The notes under the pieces are model-generated. The model was not told where the DNA came from, did not search any database, and saw nothing but the letters and a program-made list of their open reading frames with translations. Position numbers and translations under genes: made by a program. A DNA stretch of 10,599 nt, from positions 1 to 10,599 of the forward strand of contig DAOVUC010000030.1 in NCBI GenBank assembly GCA_030632765.1, given 5' to 3'. The DNA is from Candidatus Dadabacteria bacterium (GTDB taxonomy: Bacteria; Desulfobacterota_D; UBA1144; Nemesobacterales; UBA2774). Of this stretch, positions 1-5,597 are shown in pieces; position 1 is the first letter of the stretch; each line of letters begins with the position of its first letter.

Positions 1-39
1 AACCAACATTAACGCAAAAATAAATGTAACTACTCTCAT
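1..39 (-). CDS. 5' end of an unidentified gene, cut by the window edge; probable signal peptide start
   Basis: Only the first 13 codons are inside the window, reading MRVVTFIFALMLV from an ATG at 39-37. The frame stays open to the edge. A basic residue at position 2 followed by an uninterrupted hydrophobic run looks like the start of a signal peptide or N-terminal membrane anchor, so the product is probably exported or membrane-bound. The start is well supported: a full AAGGAGG Shine-Dalgarno lies 8 nt upstream and about 260 bp of promoter-like DNA precedes it. Function cannot be called from this fragment. The gene lies downstream of the sigma factor on the same strand but seems to have its own promoter region. 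Confidence 0.7.
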   Translation of the reverse strand, partial: MRVVTFIFALMLV

Positions 40-47
40 AACAAAAA

Positions 48-54
48 CCTCCTT
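48..54 (-). promoter_or_regulatory. Strong ribosome binding site of the left-edge gene
   Basis: The minus strand reads AAGGAGG, a complete match to the anti-Shine-Dalgarno core, 8 nt before the ATG at 39. It is the main evidence that the truncated left-edge reading frame is a real, efficiently translated gene. Confidence 0.75.
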
Positions 55-74
55 CTTGTGATTTGCTAATCGAT

Positions 75-101
75 TTTATACGACTAGCTTCTTAATATCA
101 A
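75..101 (-). promoter_or_regulatory. Candidate sigma70-type promoter for the left-edge gene
   Basis: The minus strand has TTGATA (96-101) and TATAAA (75-80), each close to consensus, but separated by only 15 bp where 17 is usual. Transcription would begin near 68, leaving a leader of about 29 nt with the ribosome binding site. The short spacer suggests a weak promoter that needs an activator. The palindrome at 110-128 lies just upstream of the -35 box, where an activator could sit. This is an alternative to the -24/-12 element. Confidence 0.35.
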
Positions 102-112
102 GATTTATATGG

Positions 113-128
113 TGCAAGATTTGTACCA
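113..128 (-). promoter_or_regulatory. Sigma54-like -24/-12 promoter element, inside a palindrome
   Basis: Read on the minus strand this is TGGTACAAATCTTGCA. Against the sigma54 (RpoN) consensus TGGCACGNNNNTTGCW, the GG (-24) and GC (-12) dinucleotides are present at exactly the right spacing, with two mismatches (C4 to T, G7 to A). Transcription would start near 102, about 63 nt before the ATG at 39. Caution: the same bases form an 8-3-8 imperfect palindrome on the plus strand (TGGTGCAA-GAT-TTGTACCA, 110-128, one mismatch), so this may instead be an operator for a dimeric regulator. Confidence 0.4.
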
Positions 129-143
129 CATTCCAACCCTTTG

Positions 144-161
144 GTAATAAGCAATTATTAC
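144..161. repeat. Perfect inverted repeat, 7-4-7, upstream of the left-edge gene
   Basis: The sequence is GTAATAA-GCAA-TTATTAC, a perfect 18-bp dyad. It lies 16 bp upstream of the -24 box of the sigma54-like element and has a different half-site from the other palindromes in the region. It is a plausible operator for a second regulator. An AT-rich repeat of this size could also arise by chance. Confidence 0.4.
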
Positions 162-212
162 AATCGCTTAGATATTCTATCATCTTTAATTAGCTTTGAA
201 AAGGCCCTTTAA

Positions 213-252
213 TGTGTAAAATTGCACAATGTGCAATGTGTGATTTCGCACA
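213..252. promoter_or_regulatory. Cluster of TGTGYRA half-sites forming tandem palindromic operators
   Basis: Five half-sites of form TGTGYRA lie in 40 bp: TGTGTAA (213-219), TTGCACA (222-228, inverted), TGTGCAA (230-236), TGTGTGA (237-243) and TCGCACA (246-252, inverted). They pair as two 7-2-7 dyads, 213-228 and 237-252, whose centres are exactly 24 bp apart. The middle sites also form a perfect 17-bp palindrome, ATTGCACAATGTGCAAT (221-237). The cluster is about 100 bp upstream of the sigma54-like element, a typical distance for an enhancer-binding-protein site. It lies wholly in the gap after the sigma factor stop codon. The regulator is not identified. The spacings do not match the usual CRP or NtrC consensus. 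Confidence 0.5.
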
Positions 253-300
253 TACTTCATCAAAATTAAAATATCCTTGTAGAAATCCATTAAATTCTTG

Positions 301-1437
301 TCAGCAAAAATTCCTCAATGCTTTTCTCATCTTGGAAACAGAGAGTTTTCTCAACGCCTTTTTCTCAATCTGCCTAATTCTTTCTCTTGTTAGTTTAAAC
401 TTTTTACCAATGTCGTCGAGCGTGACGGTATCATCTCTGTCTATTCCAAAGCGCATTCTTAATACTTCTTCTTCTTTTGCGGATAGGAGTGATAAGGAGT
501 TTCTTATGCTTTGTTTTAATTCTTTATCTACACTTAGTGAATCAGGGGAAACAGACTCTTCGTTCTCTATAAAGTCATACAAGGTCCTTTTTTCTCCATC
601 GAGCGGTGAGTCCAGGCTTATGGAGTTGTTGGTAATTTTCATTATTCGCTTTACATATTTTACTGAGACACCTGAGCGCTCGGCTATTTCATCTGCCGTA
701 GGGCTCTTACCGGTATCTTTAAGAAGTATAGCTCTGGTTCTATAAACTCTACTTGTAACCTCTAGTAAATATACCGGGACTCTTACTACTCCTTTATAAA
801 CTAGAATTGCCCTTGTTATCGATTGGTATATCCACCAGGATGCGTATGTGGAAAATCTGTAACCCTTAGTGTAATCAAACCTATCTATAGCTCTCATAAG
901 GCCTATATTGCCTTCCTGAATTAAATCGAGAAACGGAAGTCCGTGATTTAAATATCTTTTAGCAATACTGATGACTAATCTTAAATTGGCATTAGCAAAT
1001 CTTCTTTTTAATTCCTTTGCTTTCTCCGTATATGCTCTATAAGAGGCCTTTAGTATTTCAATATCTTTTTGCCTTTTTAATGTTTCATTCTTGTTTTCTT
1101 TTAATATTGATTCTTCAGATATTGATCTTAGTAACCATTTAATTTGTGTTGCTTTTGACTCACACTTTTTGATTTTAGCAGGGATTTCTATTTCTTCTCT
1201 TATAGTAAGAAGCGGCTCGCTCGCTATATCCTGGAAATAATTATTTAGTAATCTATATTGATTATCATGTGAATAACTGGTTTCTTTGTTGTTCTTCCGG
1301 ATTACCAGTTCAGTTTCTTCATTAGACATTTGGTGACTCAATTCATAATTCACATCCTCGTCTAGGCTGTATGGTTCTCCAGAATTCTTAGGTGTATCCG
1401 ATAGGTGTTCTAATTCACTAATTTCTACTTGTTTCAT
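301..1437 (-). CDS. Sigma70-family RNA polymerase sigma factor, group 2-like (RpoS/RpoD-type without region 1.1)
   Basis: This 378-residue protein would bind core RNA polymerase and direct it to a subset of promoters. Region 1.2 is at about 60-93 (YRLLNNYFQDIA, then PLLTIREE). A lysine/glutamate-rich, poorly conserved stretch follows at 94-143. Region 2 is at 144-212, with NLRLVISIAKRYLNHG, FLDLIQEGNIGL and YRFSTYASWW. Region 3 is at about 215-290. Region 4 is at about 307-370, with the helix-turn-helix LTRERIRQIE at 349-358. There is no region 1.1, and the first 55 residues are acidic and unlike any domain I know; together with the length this suggests an alternative rather than the primary housekeeping sigma. 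The -35-reading residues look standard (R351, E352, R355, Q356). In region 2.4 the usual WWIRQ is WWIYQ (Y204), and the linker after it is also diverged. AGGAG at 1444-1448, 6 nt before the ATG, supports the start. The promoter is unclear; a TTGACT about 35 bp upstream of the small ORF lacks a good -10 box. Confidence 0.93.
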   Translation of the reverse strand: MKQVEISELEHLSDTPKNSGEPYSLDEDVNYELSHQMSNEETELVIRKNNKETSYSHDNQYRLLNNYFQDIASEPLLTIREEIEIPAKIKKCESKATQIKWLLRSISEESILKENKNETLKRQKDIEILKASYRAYTEKAKELKRRFANANLRLVISIAKRYLNHGLPFLDLIQEGNIGLMRAIDRFDYTKGYRFSTYASWWIYQSITRAILVYKGVVRVPVYLLEVTSRVYRTRAILLKDTGKSPTADEIAERSGVSVKYVKRIMKITNNSISLDSPLDGEKRTLYDFIENEESVSPDSLSVDKELKQSIRNSLSLLSAKEEEVLRMRFGIDRDDTVTLDDIGKKFKLTRERIRQIEKKALRKLSVSKMRKALRNFC

Positions 1438-1446
1438 TATCTTCTC

Positions 1447-1659
1447 CTATTGAATATTTTGTCTACTGTCATACAGTTTCTTTTGGTGCTCGGCAGGAGA
1501 AAGCCGAAAAAGTATTTCGGACTCTTGCCTTGCTTTTCTTGCTATTAATGTTGCAATATGCATGCCATATGAAGATGAATCCAAATTACTCTGTAATATC
1601 AGTTGTTTATGGTTCTGGCTTAATCTGCCGGTTAGTTTAAGGATACAAAATTGTGTCAA
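1447..1659 (-). CDS. Possible small protein (up to 70 aa), coupled to the sigma factor gene
   Basis: I do not recognise this product. The frame opens at a TTG (1659) three codons after an in-frame stop, with no visible Shine-Dalgarno; an internal ATG gives a shorter form of 38 residues from about 1563. The deduced peptide is basic and polar, with no membrane segment or metal motif; its C-terminal half (ARKARQESEILFRLSPAEHQ) could be helical. The argument for a real gene is position: its TAG stop (1449-1447) overlaps the AGGAG ribosome binding site of the sigma factor as TAGGAG, the classic layout for translational coupling. It may equally be untranslated leader. Conservation in relatives would decide. 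Confidence 0.3.
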   Translation of the reverse strand: MTQFCILKLTGRLSQNHKQLILQSNLDSSSYGMHIATLIARKARQESEILFRLSPAEHQKKLYDSRQNIQ

Positions 1660-1709
1660 AATACACTATATTTCGTAGTATCTTTTTACACACCAGTCAA
1701 CTGAATCGT

Positions 1710-1739
1710 TTAACAATTTATAAATTGAGATGTTATAAA
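1710..1739 (+). promoter_or_regulatory. Sigma70-type promoter of recG, with extended -10 and a palindromic spacer
   Basis: A -35 box TTAACA (1710-1715) and a -10 box TATAAA (1734-1739) each match consensus at five of six positions and are 18 bp apart. The -10 is preceded by TG at 1731-1732, making it an extended -10. Transcription would start near 1746, about 64 nt before the recG ATG. The spacer contains a perfect 14-bp palindrome, CAATTTATAAATTG (1714-1727), where a bound repressor would block polymerase. Confidence 0.6.
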
Positions 1740-1809
1740 TATTAAAATCAGAGCAGATCCGAATATCTCAGCTTGCAATCGTTGCCAAACAGACTGTAAA
1801 ATCTTAATA

Positions 1810-4341
1810 ATGTCAGATGACCTAATTAGAATATTAGACGCACTTGAGAAACCCCTTAAGTTTGCATCTAAGAAAGATTATACAAATTTAGACAAGATAA
1901 AGGCCTTAGATCAGCTTGTAGGTGATTTAGCGCTAAAAGCGCTGTCATTGCCCTTATCCGCAGGGCAATCTGATGCCATCGAAAATATAAAAAGGTTATT
2001 TATAACTTATGAGGGACTTGAAATAGGAAAGAAAAGGGGAGTCATCGAAAATTCTCTGGGCATAATAGAAAAATTGAGAAATAGTGATATCCCTCTAGTT
2101 TCTCACAATCAAGAACAGGTGCTCGAATCAGAAGTAAAAAGGTCTTCTCATGAAGATGACGCTTCATTGTCTCATGAAATAGATAGAGATTCCGATGAAG
2201 TAGGGGACATATCACAGATACCGATCCAGTTTGTAAAAGGCGTTGGTCCCAGGATAGCCTCAATATTGAAAAAAAAAGGTATAGAGAGCGTGGAAGATGC
2301 TCTTTACTACTTCCCACGCGCCTATGAGGACCGAAGAACTGTTAAAAGCATATCCAAACTCATCCCCGGTGAGCGTGAGACTGTTATGGGTCGCATAATG
2401 CTCGCTGGGAAAATTAGGACTAAGAGAAGGGGCATTTATCAAGTGGTTATCTCAGACGGGACAGGGACAATTACCCTGGTCTGGTTTCAATTTAATGAAA
2501 AATACCTTAAGACTGCTTACAAAAAAGGAGCGTCTGTCATACTAACGAGCGAAGTCACCTTAGGATACCGGGATGTGCTTCAGATCGTGCATCCAAGACC
2601 CGAGGATATTGAAGTAATAGATGAGGGCGAAGAAATTGACGAAGACCATATACATTTTAACCGCATTGTTCCTATATACCCTCTTACCGAAGGCATAAAG
2701 CAAAGACGCATGAGAAGAATTATGAAATCCGTGGTCGACACCTATGGATCATATGTCCCATCATTTATCCCTGATGAAATAAAGAGAAGAAGAGGCGCTC
2801 TAGAATTTAACTCCGCACTCAAAAGAGTGCATTTCCCTGATGATCAAGATAGAGTTATCGACTTATTCGATAAAAACTCAGTCTATGAATCCAATCCTCA
2901 TAACACAGTTTCTTATTCTGAGTTTTTCTTAACAGAGATTGGACTTGCCATAAAAAAAAGAGATGTTGCCAATCTTCCGGGAATAGCTTTTTCTCCCACA
3001 GGGGAGCTATCTCAAAATCTTGTTAATAAGCTTCCGTTTGACCTTACATCCTCTCAAAAAAGAGTGCTTTCTGAAATTGAGCGAGATATGCGCTCCAGTA
3101 GACCTATGAACCGTCTCCTTCAAGGGGACGTGGGGAGCGGAAAAACTATAGTTGCGGTTCTTTCGATTCTAAAGGCGGTTGAGTCCGGGTATCAAGCGGT
3201 GCTCATGGCCCCGACAGAGATACTTGCTGAGCAGCATTTGACCTCTGTTCTGGAATATGTAAAAAAGATGGGGCTCCGTGTGGTTTTTCTAAAGAGCGCA
3301 CTAAGCAAGAGTGAAAAGAATACATATTATAAAGCGTTAATGTCAGGGGAAGCCCAGATTGCTGTAGGGACTCATGCGCTGATTCAGGATAAAGTTGATT
3401 TCAAAAATCTTGGGCTTGTAGTGATCGATGAGCAGCACCGTTTTGGTGTAATGCAGAGGGCTGAGTTAATGAGTAAGGGGCTCAATCCGGATGTTCTCGT
3501 AATGACCGCTACTCCTATTCCCCGTACCCTTGCTCTGACTGTTTATGGAGACCTCGATGTTTCAGTATTAGATGAGCTTCCTCCGGGTAGGAAAGAAATA
3601 AAGACAAAGGTTTATTACGATCAGAAAGGCTCACGCGAGAGGGCATACGGCATTGTACGTAAGGAGATTGAAAAGGGAAGACAAGCATACGTTGTTTATC
3701 CCATGATAGAGGAATCTGAGAACCCCGATTTTAAGGATTTAAAATATGCGACACAGATGGCTGAGGAGCTGCAGAACGATGTGTTTCCCGATTTCAGGGT
3801 TGGACTTCTACACGGAAAGATGAAGACGGACGAGAAAGAAGCGGTCATGAAAAGGTTCACATCTCATCATTTGGATATCCTGGTGGCAACTACAGTGATA
3901 GAAGTAGGAGTGGATGTGTCCAACGCAACTGTAATGGTTGTAGAAAATGCCGAGAGATTCGGGCTTACTCAGCTTCATCAGTTGCGTGGACGAATTGGAA
4001 GGGGCTCCTATAATTCTTATTGTGTATTGATTTCAAGTTTTAAACGCTCAGAAGATGCGGAAAAGAGATTAATGATAATGGAAGAAACTTCAGACGGCTT
4101 TAAGATTGCAGAGGCTGATCTTATGATCAGAGGTCCCGGGGATTTTCTCGGCACCAAGCAGTCAGGGCTCCCGCAGTTCATATTCGCCAACCTTATAAGA
4201 GACAGCCGTATATTGGGAGAGGCGAGAGAGGATGCATTTAACCTAGTTAAAGAAGACCCCGAGCTCAGTAAATACCCGGAATTGTTAAAGGAAGTTTTAA
4301 ATAAATGGGGTGTATTACTTGAGCTAGGCGGTATCTCGTAG
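1810..4341 (+). CDS. recG: ATP-dependent DNA helicase RecG
   Basis: RecG is a double-stranded DNA translocase that regresses stalled replication forks and processes branched recombination intermediates. At 843 residues it is longer than E. coli RecG (693). The extra length is mainly an N-terminal helical region (about 1-90) plus an acidic, low-complexity linker (about 98-135). A helix-hairpin-helix-like stretch (VKGVGPRIASILKKKGI, 142-158) precedes the OB-fold wedge domain (about 175-265). The helicase core has Walker A GDVGSGKT (439-446), motif II IDEQH (539-543) and TATPIPRT (566-573). The second lobe has LLHGKM (666-671), TTVIEVGVDV (694-703) and QLRGRIGRG (724-732). The C-terminal RecG signature region includes MIRGPGDFLGTKQSG (772-786). 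All catalytic motifs look intact. The ATG is kept because the residues right after it match the usual start of long RecG proteins, but it has no clear Shine-Dalgarno. No terminator follows recG, so transcription may run on into the next gene. Confidence 0.97.
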   Translation: MSDDLIRILDALEKPLKFASKKDYTNLDKIKALDQLVGDLALKALSLPLSAGQSDAIENIKRLFITYEGLEIGKKRGVIENSLGIIEKLRNSDIPLVSHNQEQVLESEVKRSSHEDDASLSHEIDRDSDEVGDISQIPIQFVKGVGPRIASILKKKGIESVEDALYYFPRAYEDRRTVKSISKLIPGERETVMGRIMLAGKIRTKRRGIYQVVISDGTGTITLVWFQFNEKYLKTAYKKGASVILTSEVTLGYRDVLQIVHPRPEDIEVIDEGEEIDEDHIHFNRIVPIYPLTEGIKQRRMRRIMKSVVDTYGSYVPSFIPDEIKRRRGALEFNSALKRVHFPDDQDRVIDLFDKNSVYESNPHNTVSYSEFFLTEIGLAIKKRDVANLPGIAFSPTGELSQNLVNKLPFDLTSSQKRVLSEIERDMRSSRPMNRLLQGDVGSGKTIVAVLSILKAVESGYQAVLMAPTEILAEQHLTSVLEYVKKMGLRVVFLKSALSKSEKNTYYKALMSGEAQIAVGTHALIQDKVDFKNLGLVVIDEQHRFGVMQRAELMSKGLNPDVLVMTATPIPRTLALTVYGDLDVSVLDELPPGRKEIKTKVYYDQKGSRERAYGIVRKEIEKGRQAYVVYPMIEESENPDFKDLKYATQMAEELQNDVFPDFRVGLLHGKMKTDEKEAVMKRFTSHHLDILVATTVIEVGVDVSNATVMVVENAERFGLTQLHQLRGRIGRGSYNSYCVLISSFKRSEDAEKRLMIMEETSDGFKIAEADLMIRGPGDFLGTKQSGLPQFIFANLIRDSRILGEAREDAFNLVKEDPELSKYPELLKEVLNKWGVLLELGGIS

Positions 4342-4366
4342 AGAAATTCCAATATTTATAATTTGT

Positions 4367-4395
4367 TTGAACTGCATATAGTAATTTGCTAAAAA
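4367..4395 (+). promoter_or_regulatory. Weak candidate promoter for the IPTL-CTERM gene
   Basis: TTGAAC (4367-4372) and TAAAAA (4390-4395) are 17 bp apart, each matching the sigma70 consensus at about four positions. The 94-bp gap after recG has no terminator, so read-through from recG is the alternative. The gene's ribosome binding site (AGGAGGAGG, 4423-4431) is strong. Confidence 0.25.
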
Positions 4396-4435
4396 TTGTG
4401 ATGTATACAGGTAGATCATCTTAGGAGGAGGAACC

Positions 4436-5414
4436 ATGAAAACTGTTTTAAACAAACTTAGGATTTCTTTATTTGGAATTGCTGTATTACTTTTGATAGG
4501 ATTAGTGTTTCTACCCATACAAGCCCAAGCTGTTCCCGGGCAGGGGACTTTATATGGGACAAATCCAGGTCAACTCATTACCATTGACCCTGTTACTGGA
4601 ATTGGAACTGTTGTTGGACCTAGCGGGGTGGGTGGGGGGTTCCCGGGTTTCGCGATTGATCCGGGGACGGGGATAAGTTACGCAGGACAGGGGGCAGGTA
4701 GCGATTCGATCTTCAATTTTGATCTGGATACCGGAGCTGCAACTTTTTTAGGATTTATGAACGGGGGGGCGTTGTTGCATCAGGATTGGACTTTAGTCCA
4801 AATGGAGTATTGTTCGCTTCACTTATTATTAACCCCCAGGAGGAACTCATCTGGGTGTAATTAATACGATTACAGGTGAGGTTACGGTTATAGGTCCATT
4901 CGGTACATGTAACGGTTCTTGCACTATAGCTGGAATTGAGGCTATTGCCTTTGACGCCGAAGGCAATCTTTGGGGCTCACTCAGGGCTGGCAACGGCGCT
5001 GGCACTCCAGGTCTATATTTAATTAATCCCAATACCGGAGCGGCTACTTTTGTCTCGCCTATAGTTGACGGCAACGGCACACCTGTAACGAGGGGTGGTG
5101 TAGTAAGCCTTCAGTTTGGTTGCGAGGGAACTTTATACGGTGGAACTGCACGCAGTAATAGTATAGCTAGTGACGGCGGCTTCCTAGTTACTATCAATCC
5201 TGATACCGGAATATTCTCTTTTGTTGTTGGTGTGTCCGCTGTATCCGACGGAGAAGCTCTTGGGGGGCTAGCATTTGAAGAAGCGTGTGAAGATATTGTC
5301 CGCAATGTACCAACCTTGAGTCAATGGGGTTTATTTTTAGTGTTTGGTGCTATGGGTTTAATATCAATTTTCGTGTTACTCCGCAGAAAAAGTCCAAAAC
5401 ACAGTGCGTCATAA
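4436..5414 (+). CDS. Secreted beta-propeller-like protein with C-terminal IPTL-CTERM sorting signal; frame broken twice
   Basis: The start is firm: ATG 4 nt after AGGAGGAGG. Residues 1-30 form a signal peptide (MKTVLNKLR, a hydrophobic core, then cleavage after AQA). The body has five copies of a motif like LxxIxPxTGxxTxVG (LITIDPVTGIGTVVG, IFNFDLDTGAATFLG, LGVINTITGEVTVIG, LYLINPNTGAATFVS, LVTINPDTGIFSFVV), suggesting a small beta-propeller-like surface or periplasmic domain. The C-terminus has VPTLSQWG, a hydrophobic segment and RRK, the IPTL-CTERM tripartite signal thought to be processed by exosortase H. The sequence as given cannot be read through. The first frame runs to a stop at 4862-4864, but coding sense moves at a G7 run (4763-4769) to a second frame containing GLDFSPNGVLFASLIINP. 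It moves again at a C5 run (4833-4837) to the frame that ends at 5414. Adding one G and one C restores 326 residues. No substrate or partner can be assigned. Confidence 0.8.
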
Positions 5415-5437
5415 TTAGCTAATTTTGAAAATCTATC

Positions 5438-5475
5438 AGGCGGATTGGAATGACAACATTCTGATCCGCCTTTTT
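5438..5475 (+). terminator. Rho-independent terminator after the IPTL-CTERM gene
   Basis: A 15-bp stem pairs AGGCGGATTGGAATG (5438-5452) with CATTCTGATCCGCCT (5457-5471). It has only two internal G-T wobbles, a 4-nt ACAA loop, and a run of T (5471-5475) at once after the stem. The opposite strand lacks a T run at the other end, so it acts in the plus direction. It separates the IPTL-CTERM gene, and any recG read-through, from the glycosyltransferase. Confidence 0.93.
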
Positions 5476-5597
5476 CTATCGAGATTAAAAAGTTTTTTTC
5501 CTTCTCAATAATTTAGCATCTTAAATCACCCATATTTATCTAAACTAAGAGCTGTTATCCTATTCCCAGAGTACGAGTTTTAATTTTGGGTCTAATT

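Noticed and set aside
221..237. Palindrome as a rho-independent terminator for the sigma factor gene
   Set aside because: On the minus strand it can fold only a 6-bp stem with a 3-nt loop and is followed by just four T. The surrounding repeated half-sites fit protein binding better, though weak termination is possible.
213..252. CRP/FNR or NtrC binding sites
   Set aside because: The half-sites resemble TGTGA or GTGCA, but the spacing between arms (2 bp, or 1 bp in the central dyad) differs from the CRP and NtrC consensus spacing.
212..745. Plus-strand open frame of 177 codons opposite the sigma factor
   Set aside because: It lies antisense to the well-conserved regions 3 and 4 of the sigma factor, and its product is Ser/Leu-rich as expected for an antisense shadow.
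4763..4837. Programmed -1 ribosomal frameshifting at the G7 and C5 runs
   Set aside because: Two successive programmed shifts within 70 nt in one small secreted protein would be extraordinary, and no stimulatory stem-loop is evident. Missing bases in homopolymers are simpler.
5232..5414. Separate short gene starting at the GTG at 5232
   Set aside because: The same frame carries coding sense from about 4837, continuous with the propeller repeats. There is no ribosome binding site at 5232, so it is the end of the frameshifted gene.
5586..5597. TTG at 5586 as the glycosyltransferase start
   Set aside because: It would add MGLI before MNLSIIIPTLNE. The family normally begins at the latter, and there is no better ribosome binding site for the TTG.
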